Positions 35,963 through 45,137 of a stretch of 64,000 nucleotides of DNA are shown piece after piece. The notes beneath the pieces are model-generated. The model saw only the letters and a list, made by a program, of their open reading frames with translations. It ran no database searches and had not been told where the DNA came from. Position 1 is the stretch's first letter; each line of letters starts with the position of its first letter. The translations under genes were made by a program, and so were the position numbers. Origin of the DNA: Bacteroidota bacterium (GTDB taxonomy: Bacteria > Bacteroidota > Bacteroidia > Chitinophagales > Chitinophagaceae); NCBI GenBank assembly GCA_023437225.1, contig JAEZGS010000014.1, positions 1 to 64,000 of the forward strand. The letters are read 5' to 3'.

Positions 35963-37036
35963 ATGAATGACAATTATTCTGGGAAGGATGGGGAAAATGC
36001 TGATGTGCTGGTCGGTCCATTTTTTAAATTCCTTCGCTCCAAGGTGTGGCTTCTTGTAGTTCTTCTGGCCCTCTCTGGGTTAATTGCAATTGCGTATAGT
36101 TGGATTCAAAAGCCCAAGTATGAGGCTGTGACCACGTTCATACTTGAGGAAAAATCGGGCGGCGGCTCCGGTATATCTGCACTTGCTTCCCAGTTCGGTT
36201 TCAATCTCGGTAGTCTGGGTGCAGGAGGTAGCATTTTTGCGGGCGATAATATACTGGACATACTGAAATCAAAGAAGATTGTCACAAGCGTTTTACTAAG
36301 CCCCATCGACAGTAGCAGGAGCGATGCTTTAACGATTGCAGATGTCTATCTTAATAATTCCGCTTTAAAAAAGAAGGTGGAAGAGAAGCACGGTCAACTT
36401 AAAGGTAACTTTTCAAGTAATGGTTCAAATGAATCGTCACCCCTGCATGACAGTATCTTAAATGTCATCTATACGAGACTAATAAAAGATAATATAACTA
36501 CTGAAAAGCTATCGCGGCAAAGCACAATTATCAGGGTGAGTGTAGTTTTGGAAGACGCGTTGCTGGCGCGACTGATTTCTGAGCGATTGGTACAACAGGC
36601 AAGCTCTCTGTATCTGTCTATACGCTTAGGTAATCAGTTGGAGAATATTTCCAGCCTTCAAAGAAGATCTGATTCATTGCTCGCTTTGTTAAATGGTCAA
36701 TCCTATTTCGCTGCAAGAAGTCAACCACTTGATGCAAATCCCGGAGTGCGTGTTAGTCTTGTGCCGGTGGAAATTGTGAATCGCAACAAGGCAATACTGG
36801 GAACTGTATACGCCGAAGTCACAAAAAATCTTGAAGCCAGTAAACTGCTGCTTGCACAACAAACTCCCGTAATCCAGATATTAGATACGCCAACTCATTC
36901 ACCGGACGACAACAAAAAAGGGTTGTTTGTAATATTGGGAGTAACACTTGTAGCCTGTCTTTTTCTATTCGTGGCAGGGGCATACTTTGTCTTTTTTATT
37001 AAAGACGCTTTTAAACAAAAGGCAATCGAAAGCTGA
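35963..37036 (+). CDS. Wzz-type chain-length determinant without kinase
   Basis: This inner-membrane copolymerase of 357 residues has TM1 near 30-50 (VWLLVVLLALSGLIAIAYSW), a Wzz domain (KPKYEAVTTFILEEK), a helical periplasmic part, and TM2 near 325-347 (GLFVILGVTLVACLFLF). The protein stops 10 residues after TM2, so there is no Walker motif or tyrosine tail, unlike the EPS1 Wzc. No separate kinase gene is seen in EPS2. Regulation by the EPS1 kinase in trans is possible but only a guess. About 85 bp of spacer precede the gene. Confidence 0.9.
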   Translation: MNDNYSGKDGENADVLVGPFFKFLRSKVWLLVVLLALSGLIAIAYSWIQKPKYEAVTTFILEEKSGGGSGISALASQFGFNLGSLGAGGSIFAGDNILDILKSKKIVTSVLLSPIDSSRSDALTIADVYLNNSALKKKVEEKHGQLKGNFSSNGSNESSPLHDSILNVIYTRLIKDNITTEKLSRQSTIIRVSVVLEDALLARLISERLVQQASSLYLSIRLGNQLENISSLQRRSDSLLALLNGQSYFAARSQPLDANPGVRVSLVPVEIVNRNKAILGTVYAEVTKNLEASKLLLAQQTPVIQILDTPTHSPDDNKKGLFVILGVTLVACLFLFVAGAYFVFFIKDAFKQKAIES

Positions 37037-37050
37037 GTTGTGGATGCGAT

Positions 37051-38379
37051 ATGTCGAAGAATAAGGTCCTAAAAAATATTTCGAGTCTGTTTCTTGTTCA
37101 GTTAGCAAACTACCTGTTCCCAATGGTAAGTCTGCCTATCATTGTTAGGATTATAGGCGCTGAAAATTTTGGTCTCATCAATTATGCTTCCTCAATTGTA
37201 CTCTACTGTGTCTTGTTAATCAATTATTCATTCAGCCTTACCGCTACAAAGAAAATTGCTCAAAGCCCTAATGATACACAGCTATTGAACCGCGTATTTT
37301 CCGAAGTAATGGGCGCTAAGCTGTTTTTGCTTCTGATTTCGCTTATCGGCTTTACGGCCGCAATGGTATACATCGATGAGATGCGTGAGCACTGGCAGGT
37401 CATGTGGTTCAGCTTCATGTTATGCTTAGGAACGGTTTTGATGCCTGACTGGGTATTCCAGGGGAGGCAAAAGCTTGATAAACTTGCTTACTTCAACCTT
37501 GTCATTAAAGTGCTCTTTACAATCTCTGTGCTATTGTTTGTGAGGAACAAAGATGATTATTTTTATCAGCCGCTTGTGATGAGCATTTCGCAAGCACTGA
37601 TTGCCGTTCTTGCTATCTACTATTTAACGCGTCGAGAAGGATTAAAATTGAGATGGCCACAATGGCCTAACGTCTTTCAAATGTTGAAGGAAGATCGCGT
37701 GATTTTTTTGTCGCTTTTGGTCACGAGCCTGTACGTCACCACAAATACGGTTGTTTTGGGGGCGGTATCAAGCCCGGCAGAAGTAGGATATTTTTCGGCG
37801 GCCCATAGATTCATCATTATTGAATATTCGCTACTTACTGTGCCTTTGTCAATGTCGCTGTATCCTTTTATTTGCAGCTCGTTTAGCAGTGATGAAAACA
37901 ATGGTCTGAAAATAGTTCGTAGAATATTTCCTCTGGTAGTTGCATTGACACTGATTTGTGGCTTTGCTACCTGGGTTGCGGGACCTTTCTTTGTTGAACT
38001 CTTTTATGGCCGGGAGTTCTTGCCCAGCAAAGCAATGTTCCAGGTTATGTGCTTCATTCCGTTCTTAATGCTCATCAATAACCTCCTGGGAGCACAGGTG
38101 ATGCTCAACCTTGGCCTGCAACGACAGTACCTTGTAATCAGCTTTGCGATAACAGGCGTAAGTGTGATGATAAATTTTACAATGTCATCACATTACGGAG
38201 GAATGGGTGCGTCGTATGCTAACCTTTTAACTGAAATTTGTTTTACGATCATTTTGTCTGCATATCTCTACATTAAGAGAGTTTCAGTTATCGACCTGAA
38301 TATGTTTAGGCCATACCTATTGAGCCGTGAGATCAAGTACCTATTGTCTGGCAACAATTTTATTAAAAGGCGCGCTTAA
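37051..38379 (+). CDS. Wzx-type polysaccharide flippase, EPS2
   Basis: The 442-residue multi-pass membrane protein opens with the family pattern KNISSLFLVQLANYLFPMVS and then LPIIVRIIGAENFGLINYA. About 12 hydrophobic helices follow. It moves the EPS2 lipid-linked repeat unit to the periplasmic side. It is distinct from the EPS1 flippase in length and sequence, so each locus exports its own unit. Confidence 0.92.
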   Translation: MSKNKVLKNISSLFLVQLANYLFPMVSLPIIVRIIGAENFGLINYASSIVLYCVLLINYSFSLTATKKIAQSPNDTQLLNRVFSEVMGAKLFLLLISLIGFTAAMVYIDEMREHWQVMWFSFMLCLGTVLMPDWVFQGRQKLDKLAYFNLVIKVLFTISVLLFVRNKDDYFYQPLVMSISQALIAVLAIYYLTRREGLKLRWPQWPNVFQMLKEDRVIFLSLLVTSLYVTTNTVVLGAVSSPAEVGYFSAAHRFIIIEYSLLTVPLSMSLYPFICSSFSSDENNGLKIVRRIFPLVVALTLICGFATWVAGPFFVELFYGREFLPSKAMFQVMCFIPFLMLINNLLGAQVMLNLGLQRQYLVISFAITGVSVMINFTMSSHYGGMGASYANLLTEICFTIILSAYLYIKRVSVIDLNMFRPYLLSREIKYLLSGNNFIKRRA

Positions 38380-38386
38380 TAGTCAG

Positions 38387-39712
38387 ATGAATAATTACCA
38401 AAAGTTTTTTTTTGTTTTCTTCATTTGCACGTGCATTATATGCTTTTCTCCGTTGAAGGCGTTGCCTTACATTTTCCCATTGTTCTTCGTATTTGTTTCC
38501 CAGTTCTTTTTCAACAGGATACTTCGTGTTTTGTTCCTGGGCTTGTTCATAGCTTCTTTATTCGTGTTGTATCGTGTGATTTATGGAAATGTGTTAGTTG
38601 CACAAAACTTCATCATTTCAGTGTTTACATATTCTTCTTTTATTCCGATTTTCTTTGTCGATTATAAGCGACTTTATTCCGAGGAACTCGAAGAGAAGAT
38701 CGTTCGTTTTATCACTGGCCTTATGATAGTTCAATCCATAATTGGAATCATTCAGGCCTTATATGGGTTTTCAGTAAATCGATCTTTTGATGTTGCGAAT
38801 GGTGATTACGTAGAGGGTACAATTGCGCCCGGACTTATGGCTGAACAGTCTTTTAGCAATGTTATGTTCGTTTCCAACATGGTCTTCCTTCTAAATTTCC
38901 TGTTGCCGATCTTTCTGAAGGGAAAGTTAACATCAAAATGGCCCTTTTATCTTAGTGTGTTTGTTGTCTTATTGGCATCTGTGGTTCATTCAGTTCTCAT
39001 TTATTCGGTCTCACTTGTAATTGCTTTCCTGATAATAAAGCCCCGGATATTCCGAATTAGTAAGTCCGGTATTAAGAAGCTAATTGTTGTCGGAAGTCTG
39101 ATTGGCATCGTTACATCCATTCTATTACGTGAAAATTTCAGGCAGATTCCAAATGCGGTTGTGAATATCGCTTCTCCGGAGTTCCCGAGGGCAATCATTA
39201 CCCTTCGAGTATTAACAGAAATTCCGGGAGTGGCTCCAATGCAGCCTTGGATAGGGCTTGGGCCAGGGCAGTTTTGTAGCAGGGCCAGCTTGCTCTCAAG
39301 CGGAATATATCTCGGAGGCCTGGAAAATCCTCGTGGTTTGCCATTGATAGGAACAGCAAGGAATATGATAGCCGACAGCTACCTGTTTTCGCTTGTAGAG
39401 GAATGGGCAAATGTTACCTACCTGGGATCCTCCAATCAGCCTTATTATTCTTTTTTGTCTATATATTCAGAGATGGGAATAATTGGTTTGATTGCTTTTC
39501 TGCTTTGTATGGTAAGATTAATGTTTATAGTAATGAAAGTTTCACATGAGCGGAATACGCTTAAGATCGAATGCTTCACTTTCTTTGCCGGCGCTACTTA
39601 CCTTTTGATGCTTGGTATGCAGGAGAACTATTATGAAGTGCCTCAGGCGATATTTATAGGAGTATTGCTACTACAATTCACTTATGCGAAGATCAGGTAT
39701 GCCAAAGTCTAA
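38387..39712 (+). CDS. Wzy-type polysaccharide polymerase, EPS2
   Basis: The start at 38387 (MNNYQKFFFVFF) is 8 bp after the flippase stop; an upstream in-frame start would overlap the flippase gene by 50 bp. About 441 residues form ten or so hydrophobic helices, with a periplasmic loop near 285-345 containing the conserved-type GLGPGQF and an SSNQPYYSFLSIYSEMGI segment just after it. This is the O-antigen polymerase layout. It follows the flippase and precedes two glycosyltransferases. Assignment is from topology and context. Confidence 0.82.
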   Translation: MNNYQKFFFVFFICTCIICFSPLKALPYIFPLFFVFVSQFFFNRILRVLFLGLFIASLFVLYRVIYGNVLVAQNFIISVFTYSSFIPIFFVDYKRLYSEELEEKIVRFITGLMIVQSIIGIIQALYGFSVNRSFDVANGDYVEGTIAPGLMAEQSFSNVMFVSNMVFLLNFLLPIFLKGKLTSKWPFYLSVFVVLLASVVHSVLIYSVSLVIAFLIIKPRIFRISKSGIKKLIVVGSLIGIVTSILLRENFRQIPNAVVNIASPEFPRAIITLRVLTEIPGVAPMQPWIGLGPGQFCSRASLLSSGIYLGGLENPRGLPLIGTARNMIADSYLFSLVEEWANVTYLGSSNQPYYSFLSIYSEMGIIGLIAFLLCMVRLMFIVMKVSHERNTLKIECFTFFAGATYLLMLGMQENYYEVPQAIFIGVLLLQFTYAKIRYAKV

Positions 39713-40859
39713 GGTCTTATTGTTTACAAATATCATTGCTCCATATAGGATCGGTTTGCTCAACAAATTGCATGAAGATCTTGGTGGTGATTTAAAAATA
39801 TATTTCGATTCCCAAACCGAAACAAACAGACACTGGATAATTGACGAGAAGATTGTGTTTGACTATGAGATTCTAAACTCTCCCAGCATTTCGTATGCAA
39901 CAAGGGTCGGCAATAACGCTCGCATGCTAAGAAGCGTGTATTTCCCATATAAAGTGTTCTTGCGCATATTGAAGGATAAGCCAGAAATTGTGATCTCTTC
40001 AGAACTTGGATTAAGAACGGTTTTTGCTTTTCTGGGTGCAAAGCTGATGGGATCAAAAATTGCGCTCTTGTCTGATGTAACTCCTCATTCGGAAAAAAAT
40101 ATTGGCTCTTTCAAAAAAAAGTTGCGCACGTTTTTGTGTAAGAGAATAAATGGTGGTATTGCTCATGGTACTATGTCGCGAAAGTATTTAGAGGAGATTG
40201 GCATTAATCCTACAAATGTTTCGGTTTCACCTTATAGTACGGACAACGAATTCTTCGACCAGGAAAATATTGATCAGGGGCAATCGGAAGCGCGGCCCAA
40301 TGAGAAGGATTGTTTTCATTTTTTATATGTTGGTCAATTCTCTGAATTGAAGGGGCTCGATCTGTTGTTTAAAGTCGTTAAGGATATTCGTTGTCAATCG
40401 GACATCCAGATCCGTCTGACACTTGCAGGGGGCACACGCCAGCAGTTACTTAACCTGGTAGATTCTTATTCAGAATCCGATACTAACGTTGTTGGTTTCT
40501 TGCAACGCAAAGAGATTAGAACGTTGTATAAAAAGGCCGATTGCTTAATATTTCCAACAAGATCCGATACCTGGGGACTAGTGCTTAATGAAGCAATTGC
40601 TGCAGGCTGTCCTGTTGCAAGTTCGATATATGCTGGTGCGGCTGCCGATTTGATTGATGACAGGAGTACCGGGTATTTGTTTGATCCTTTAAATTATGGG
40701 GAATTTCGCAATACGTTGCTCGAGATCATCGATAACCGTTCTCGCCTGCCGCAAATGGCGGAGTTGGCAAGGGCAAAGTTGCAAATCCACAATCATCATT
40801 ACTCAGCAAAAAAGATAGCAGATTTTATTAGGGAAAATGCGAAAGAGTTCAAAGCCTAA
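39699..40859 (+). CDS. Family 4 glycosyltransferase, EPS2
   Basis: The start is ATG at 39699 (MPKSKVLLFTN); ATG 39684 is possible. Both overlap the polymerase end. About 386 residues make a GT-B fold with NIIAPYRIGLLNKL at the N-terminus, FLYVGQFSELKGLDLLF near 208-224, and a donor motif in FPTRSDTWGLVLNEAIAAG (near 290). It adds a sugar to the EPS2 repeat unit at the cytosolic membrane face. The next gene overlaps its 3' end by 23 bp. Confidence 0.9.
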   Translation: MPKSKVLLFTNIIAPYRIGLLNKLHEDLGGDLKIYFDSQTETNRHWIIDEKIVFDYEILNSPSISYATRVGNNARMLRSVYFPYKVFLRILKDKPEIVISSELGLRTVFAFLGAKLMGSKIALLSDVTPHSEKNIGSFKKKLRTFLCKRINGGIAHGTMSRKYLEEIGINPTNVSVSPYSTDNEFFDQENIDQGQSEARPNEKDCFHFLYVGQFSELKGLDLLFKVVKDIRCQSDIQIRLTLAGGTRQQLLNLVDSYSESDTNVVGFLQRKEIRTLYKKADCLIFPTRSDTWGLVLNEAIAAGCPVASSIYAGAAADLIDDRSTGYLFDPLNYGEFRNTLLEIIDNRSRLPQMAELARAKLQIHNHHYSAKKIADFIRENAKEFKA

Positions 40860-41958
40860 CGTTGTTGTGGTGGCGCAAACACCGCCGCCCTTTCATGGCC
40901 AGGCTGTTATGCAGCAGTATCTTGTAAATGTTAAGTGGTCGTGGTGTAATAAGCATCATATTCGCATGAACTACTCGTCCAGCATTAAGCAGGTGGGCAG
41001 GTTCAGAGTTTCAAAGCTTTTCAAGATCTTCGGAATATTATTTTCGATAGTCAAATGCAGAATTGATTCTCGAATCGATGTCTTTTATTATCCCCCATCA
41101 GGACCACATAGGATCCCATTATACCGTGACATTATCACCCTGTTATTTGCTCGAATGTTTGCAAAGAAAATCATCTTACACTTTCATGCAGGCGGGCTTT
41201 CGGATAAAATAGAAAGGCTTAATCCTGTTGAACGTTTTTTCGCATACTCGGCGTTTCGACATGTTGATGCTGCAATAGTGTTGTTGCCATGGCTCGAAAA
41301 GGAGGTGCAATGGTTTCGTCCAAAAAACGTATTTATTGTACCTAATGGCATTGAAGATGTTGCGGGTTCACACTCGCCGGTCTTGCGTTCAATAAACGAG
41401 GTTTGCAACATTTTGTTTGTTGGAAACCTGAAAGATGAGAAAGGCATCTTTGTGTTACTGTCGGCTGCAAAACATTTAAAGGTAAGTAACCGACGATTCC
41501 AGTTGCAGGTGATGGGTGACACCCATTCTGAGTCGCTTCGCGTAAAAATTGATTCATTCATTGCAGATAATGATTTGCAGGACTGCGTGAAACTATTGGG
41601 CTCAATAAGTGGTTCCGAAAAATGGAACTACTTCCGTTCGGCACATGTGTTCTGCCTGCCTACTTATGATACGGAAGCAATGCCTGTGTCAATACTCGAG
41701 GCGATGATGTTTTCTTTGCCGACAGTAACATCAAAATGGCGTGCTATTCCTGATATGATAGCAGACAAGAAGGAAGCGTTCTTTTGTGAGATAAAAGAGT
41801 ATCATGGGCTGGCTGATAAATTGGCAATGTTCATAGACTCTCCTGGTACCGCCTTGCAAGTGGGAACCGCTGCACGAGCGCGCTTCAAATCACAATACAC
41901 CATCGGAAACCATTTGCAGAATATGGAAAGGGTATTCGAAGGATTTTTAAAACGCTAA
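40837..41958 (+). CDS. Family 4 glycosyltransferase, EPS2
   Basis: This second GT-B transferase of EPS2 has 373 residues. AQTPPPFHGQAVMQQYLV near 13-30 is typical of WcaI/RfaG-like members. NILFVGNLKDEKGIFVLLSA opens the C-terminal domain, and CLPTYDTEAMPVSILEAMMF (near 272-291) carries the EX7E-type donor site. Its start codon lies inside the preceding gene. Sugar specificity unknown. Confidence 0.9.
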   Translation: MRKSSKPNVVVVAQTPPPFHGQAVMQQYLVNVKWSWCNKHHIRMNYSSSIKQVGRFRVSKLFKIFGILFSIVKCRIDSRIDVFYYPPSGPHRIPLYRDIITLLFARMFAKKIILHFHAGGLSDKIERLNPVERFFAYSAFRHVDAAIVLLPWLEKEVQWFRPKNVFIVPNGIEDVAGSHSPVLRSINEVCNILFVGNLKDEKGIFVLLSAAKHLKVSNRRFQLQVMGDTHSESLRVKIDSFIADNDLQDCVKLLGSISGSEKWNYFRSAHVFCLPTYDTEAMPVSILEAMMFSLPTVTSKWRAIPDMIADKKEAFFCEIKEYHGLADKLAMFIDSPGTALQVGTAARARFKSQYTIGNHLQNMERVFEGFLKR

Positions 41959-41970
41959 TTCTTTTTCATT

Positions 41971-42849
41971 GTGTTCTTACCAATTTTTTTTCAACACCCA
42001 CTGACACGCAGAAATTTAGCAGGTGGACTAAGCCGCTATTTTAAATGGCATGTTCAAAATCTTTTCAAGCGAGTAGAGAAAAAGCACCGGCTAATTGGCG
42101 AGGTTGCCATATACATGAGCAATGCTGATTCCGCAGCGCTTGTAAACTATTATACCGGTCTTTATGAATTTGAAGAGATGTCTTTCGTGCTTCATTTCCT
42201 CAGGCATAATGATCTATTTGTTGATGTTGGTGCAAACATTGGTGTCTTCACTTTGTTGGCATCCGGGCATGTCGGTTGTGATTCTATCTCCGTTGAGCCC
42301 ATACCTTCCACTTTTAAGCGATTAAATCAAAACCTTTCTCTTAATGCGATTGAAGACAAGGTTACGGCACTCAATATCGGGCTGGGTTCTGCCAATGCGG
42401 TGCTTCATTTTTCAAACTCGACCGAAAATAGCGTCAACGCTGTTACCAGCGAGACCGCAGACTCTGTAGCTGTTGGAGTCAAAACTATGGATGATGTTGT
42501 ACCTGAGGTGCACAGATATGAAAATATACTTGTGAAGATCGATGTTGAGGGTTTTGAGACGGAGGTAGTAAAAGGGGCATCCGAACTTCTTGCCAATCAA
42601 AAGCTGAAAGCGATCATTATTGAATTGAACGGTTCAGGGGACAAATATGGATTTGATGAGGAGCAGGTGAAACAAACTCTGACTAAACATGGCTTTCAGG
42701 CATATCATTACAATCCCTGGCTACGGGAGTTAACTCAAAGCGATGCTGCATCAGCATTTGGAAACGGAATATATATAAGGGATGCCCAGTCTGTGAAAAC
42801 AAGGCTTTTTTCCGCACACAAAGTGAACATTCTTAGTCATGAGTTTTAG
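41971..42849 (+). CDS. FkbM-family methyltransferase
   Basis: This SAM-dependent methyltransferase has 292 residues and starts with GTG at 41971. Motif I is FVDVGANIGVFTLLA (near 88-102), and VKIDVEGFETEVVKGA (near 188-203) is the second FkbM signature. Such enzymes in polysaccharide loci methylate a hydroxyl of a sugar residue, often on the repeat unit. It overlaps the next gene by 11 bp. A hydrophobic and basic N-terminal stretch (to about 35) is outside the catalytic domain. Confidence 0.9.
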   Translation: MFLPIFFQHPLTRRNLAGGLSRYFKWHVQNLFKRVEKKHRLIGEVAIYMSNADSAALVNYYTGLYEFEEMSFVLHFLRHNDLFVDVGANIGVFTLLASGHVGCDSISVEPIPSTFKRLNQNLSLNAIEDKVTALNIGLGSANAVLHFSNSTENSVNAVTSETADSVAVGVKTMDDVVPEVHRYENILVKIDVEGFETEVVKGASELLANQKLKAIIIELNGSGDKYGFDEEQVKQTLTKHGFQAYHYNPWLRELTQSDAASAFGNGIYIRDAQSVKTRLFSAHKVNILSHEF

Positions 42850-43642
42850 TACGACGACCAACGGTGGCATGCCCTCAATTAATGTATTGGGAACCCGGAT
42901 TCATTGTTTCAACAGTACACGTGAGCTGTACGAGAAGATTGTTACAGACCGCAGGAGCGGTGCTGGCGGCCGCTATGTCACCGTCAACAATGTGCACACA
43001 GTGATGGAGGCGTACCGGCATGCGCACTTTAAGAAGATCATCAATGAAGGATACTTATCAATTCCAGACGGAAAGCCACTTGTTGTAGTTGGCAAATTGA
43101 AAGGGAAGGTCAATATTTCGCGATTGTTTGGACCAACGGTGATGGAGCAGTTCATTGATTGGGGTAGAAAAGACGATCTGAAGCATTTTATTTTCGGAAG
43201 TACTGAACAAATTGTCAGCCGCTTAATATCGTCCATCAATTCGAAGTATCCGGGAGCCGAGATTGTAGGGATGATCATTCCGCCATTTGGGCCAACGTCA
43301 CAATGGGACAATGCGAAGTACTTCGAACAAATCAATAATTCGAAGGCTGATATCGTATGGGTAGGCCTTGGTGCGCCGAAGCAGGAAAAATGGATGCAGG
43401 ATAATAAGCATCTATTAAACTACGGTGTGATGTTTGGGGTCGGGGCAGCATTTAGCTACATAGCAGGTATCACACAGCACGCTCCCGGATGGATGAAAAG
43501 AAACTCCCTGGAATGGTTGTACCGACTTGCACAAGAGCCGACGCGATTGTGGAAACGATACCTTAAAACGATACCTCCATTCATGCTTTACGCAACCCTT
43601 GATGTTATTTCACATAGGCTTCAGCCACGGCAATCAAATTAG
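42839..43642 (+). CDS. WecG/TagA/CpsF family glycosyltransferase
   Basis: This 267-residue GT26 transferase has VNNVHTVMEAYRH and SIPDGKPLVVVGKLKG near 47-87, with the catalytic Asp and substrate site, then VGLGAPKQEKWMQDN and MFGVGAAFSYIAG near 178-210. Members typically add the second sugar (ManNAcA, ManNAc, glucose) to undecaprenyl-diphosphate-linked GlcNAc or glucose, so it probably acts just after the WcaJ encoded 100 bp downstream. Confidence 0.93.
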   Translation: MSFSTTTNGGMPSINVLGTRIHCFNSTRELYEKIVTDRRSGAGGRYVTVNNVHTVMEAYRHAHFKKIINEGYLSIPDGKPLVVVGKLKGKVNISRLFGPTVMEQFIDWGRKDDLKHFIFGSTEQIVSRLISSINSKYPGAEIVGMIIPPFGPTSQWDNAKYFEQINNSKADIVWVGLGAPKQEKWMQDNKHLLNYGVMFGVGAAFSYIAGITQHAPGWMKRNSLEWLYRLAQEPTRLWKRYLKTIPPFMLYATLDVISHRLQPRQSN

Positions 43643-43742
43643 GTGGAAAACAACCAGGCAACTTACAAGCAACGGATACTCGGTGCGGGTTGTCATCAAC
43701 CCAAATCAAAGTGATTCTATTTCGAAACTTACTTCTTAAGAG

Positions 43743-45137
43743 ATGACCAATCTATTTTCGAGAACAAAACTAACGTGCGACATTATTTTCTTAGCTGGCT
43801 CCACACTCTTGCTTCAACAGCTATTATACAATAACCAGCATGTTACTTACACATGGATAAACCTGTCCCTGATCCTCTTAAGTATACTTACCTGGACTGT
43901 AACCGGCATGTTAACAGGTTTGTACCGCGATTACAGAATGACTGCATATTCCGTTGAATGGGTTATTCTGCTTAAAACCTTCTTGTTGTACACACTGGTG
44001 ATTTACTTCCTGTCATTTCAACTTTTTAAATCGATCCTGTATATACGTTGGATCTTAATGTATCAATGTTTAATTATTTTCTTCGCGTTTCCAATTCAGA
44101 AGCTTCTGATTCGTATGGCCTTCAAAAGGCTTCGATCAAGTAATAACATGACCAAGAAGGTATTGATAGTAGGTTCGGGTGAGTCGGGAATGAATTTCTA
44201 TAACAGCTTTGTGAAGAATTCAAATTTCGGCTATTCGTTAACAGGCTTCGTTGATGAGCATAAGAGCCCCGCATTAAATGGTGCGTGGCTTGGTAAGCCC
44301 TCTGATATCGAACAAGTAATTTCTGAGCATGAACTTGATGATATAATTGTCACCGCACCTCACACAAATGAAACACAATTGAAAAGTATTGTTGATGTGG
44401 CAGAAAAGGAAGGCAAAAGAATTCACATTTTACCGGAGTTTCAGCAATTCGGTTCGGGCAGGATGCAGGTTCAGTATCTTGGTAATGTGCCTATGATCAC
44501 TTTAAGGTCATTGCCATTAGATATAATGGAAAACAAGTTCCATAAACGGGTATTTGATATTCTTTTTTCAGTTTTCGCTATCGTGTTCTTTCTTAGCTGG
44601 CTATTTCCATTGATTGCATTATTAATCAAACTGACTTCGAAAGGTCCCGTTTTATTCAAACAGGAACGCTGGGGAAGATACAATCGCCCCATTCAATGTT
44701 ACAAGTTTCGATCAATGATTGCATCAAGCAGGGATGTGGATGAAAAAGGAGTGTATCAACAAGCACGAAGACATGATCCGAGAGTAACCACTATTGGACG
44801 CTTTTTGAGAAAGACAAACCTTGACGAGCTTCCTCAGTTCTTCAACGTACTGGCCGGTTCCATGTCAGTTGTTGGGCCAAGGCCACATCCAATTCCACTT
44901 AACATTGCTTCAAAGAAAGAGGTAGAACATTATATGATGCGCAATTGGGTGAAACCCGGTATTACGGGATATGCACAAATCAAGGGCTACCGCGGAGAAA
45001 CTACGTTGATATCGCAAATGGAGAAAAGAGTAGAGGCAGACATATGGTATATCGAGAACTGGACGTTTTGGTTGGATATTCAAATAATCGTACAGACAGT
45101 TGTAAACATGGTTAAGGGGGAGGAGAATGCTGTTTAA
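43743..45137 (+). CDS. Undecaprenyl-phosphate sugar phosphotransferase (WcaJ type), EPS2
   Basis: It is the initiating transferase of EPS2, 464 residues. N-terminal membrane helices (to about 125), KKVLIVGSGESGMNFY near 138-153, a further helix near 277-300, then catalytic motifs RKTNLDELPQFFNVLAG, SMSVVGPRPH and KPGITGYAQIKGYRGE are present. It has the same length and architecture as the EPS1 enzyme but differs throughout. It overlaps the following Wzi-like gene by 11 bp. Confidence 0.94.
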   Translation: MTNLFSRTKLTCDIIFLAGSTLLLQQLLYNNQHVTYTWINLSLILLSILTWTVTGMLTGLYRDYRMTAYSVEWVILLKTFLLYTLVIYFLSFQLFKSILYIRWILMYQCLIIFFAFPIQKLLIRMAFKRLRSSNNMTKKVLIVGSGESGMNFYNSFVKNSNFGYSLTGFVDEHKSPALNGAWLGKPSDIEQVISEHELDDIIVTAPHTNETQLKSIVDVAEKEGKRIHILPEFQQFGSGRMQVQYLGNVPMITLRSLPLDIMENKFHKRVFDILFSVFAIVFFLSWLFPLIALLIKLTSKGPVLFKQERWGRYNRPIQCYKFRSMIASSRDVDEKGVYQQARRHDPRVTTIGRFLRKTNLDELPQFFNVLAGSMSVVGPRPHPIPLNIASKKEVEHYMMRNWVKPGITGYAQIKGYRGETTLISQMEKRVEADIWYIENWTFWLDIQIIVQTVVNMVKGEENAV

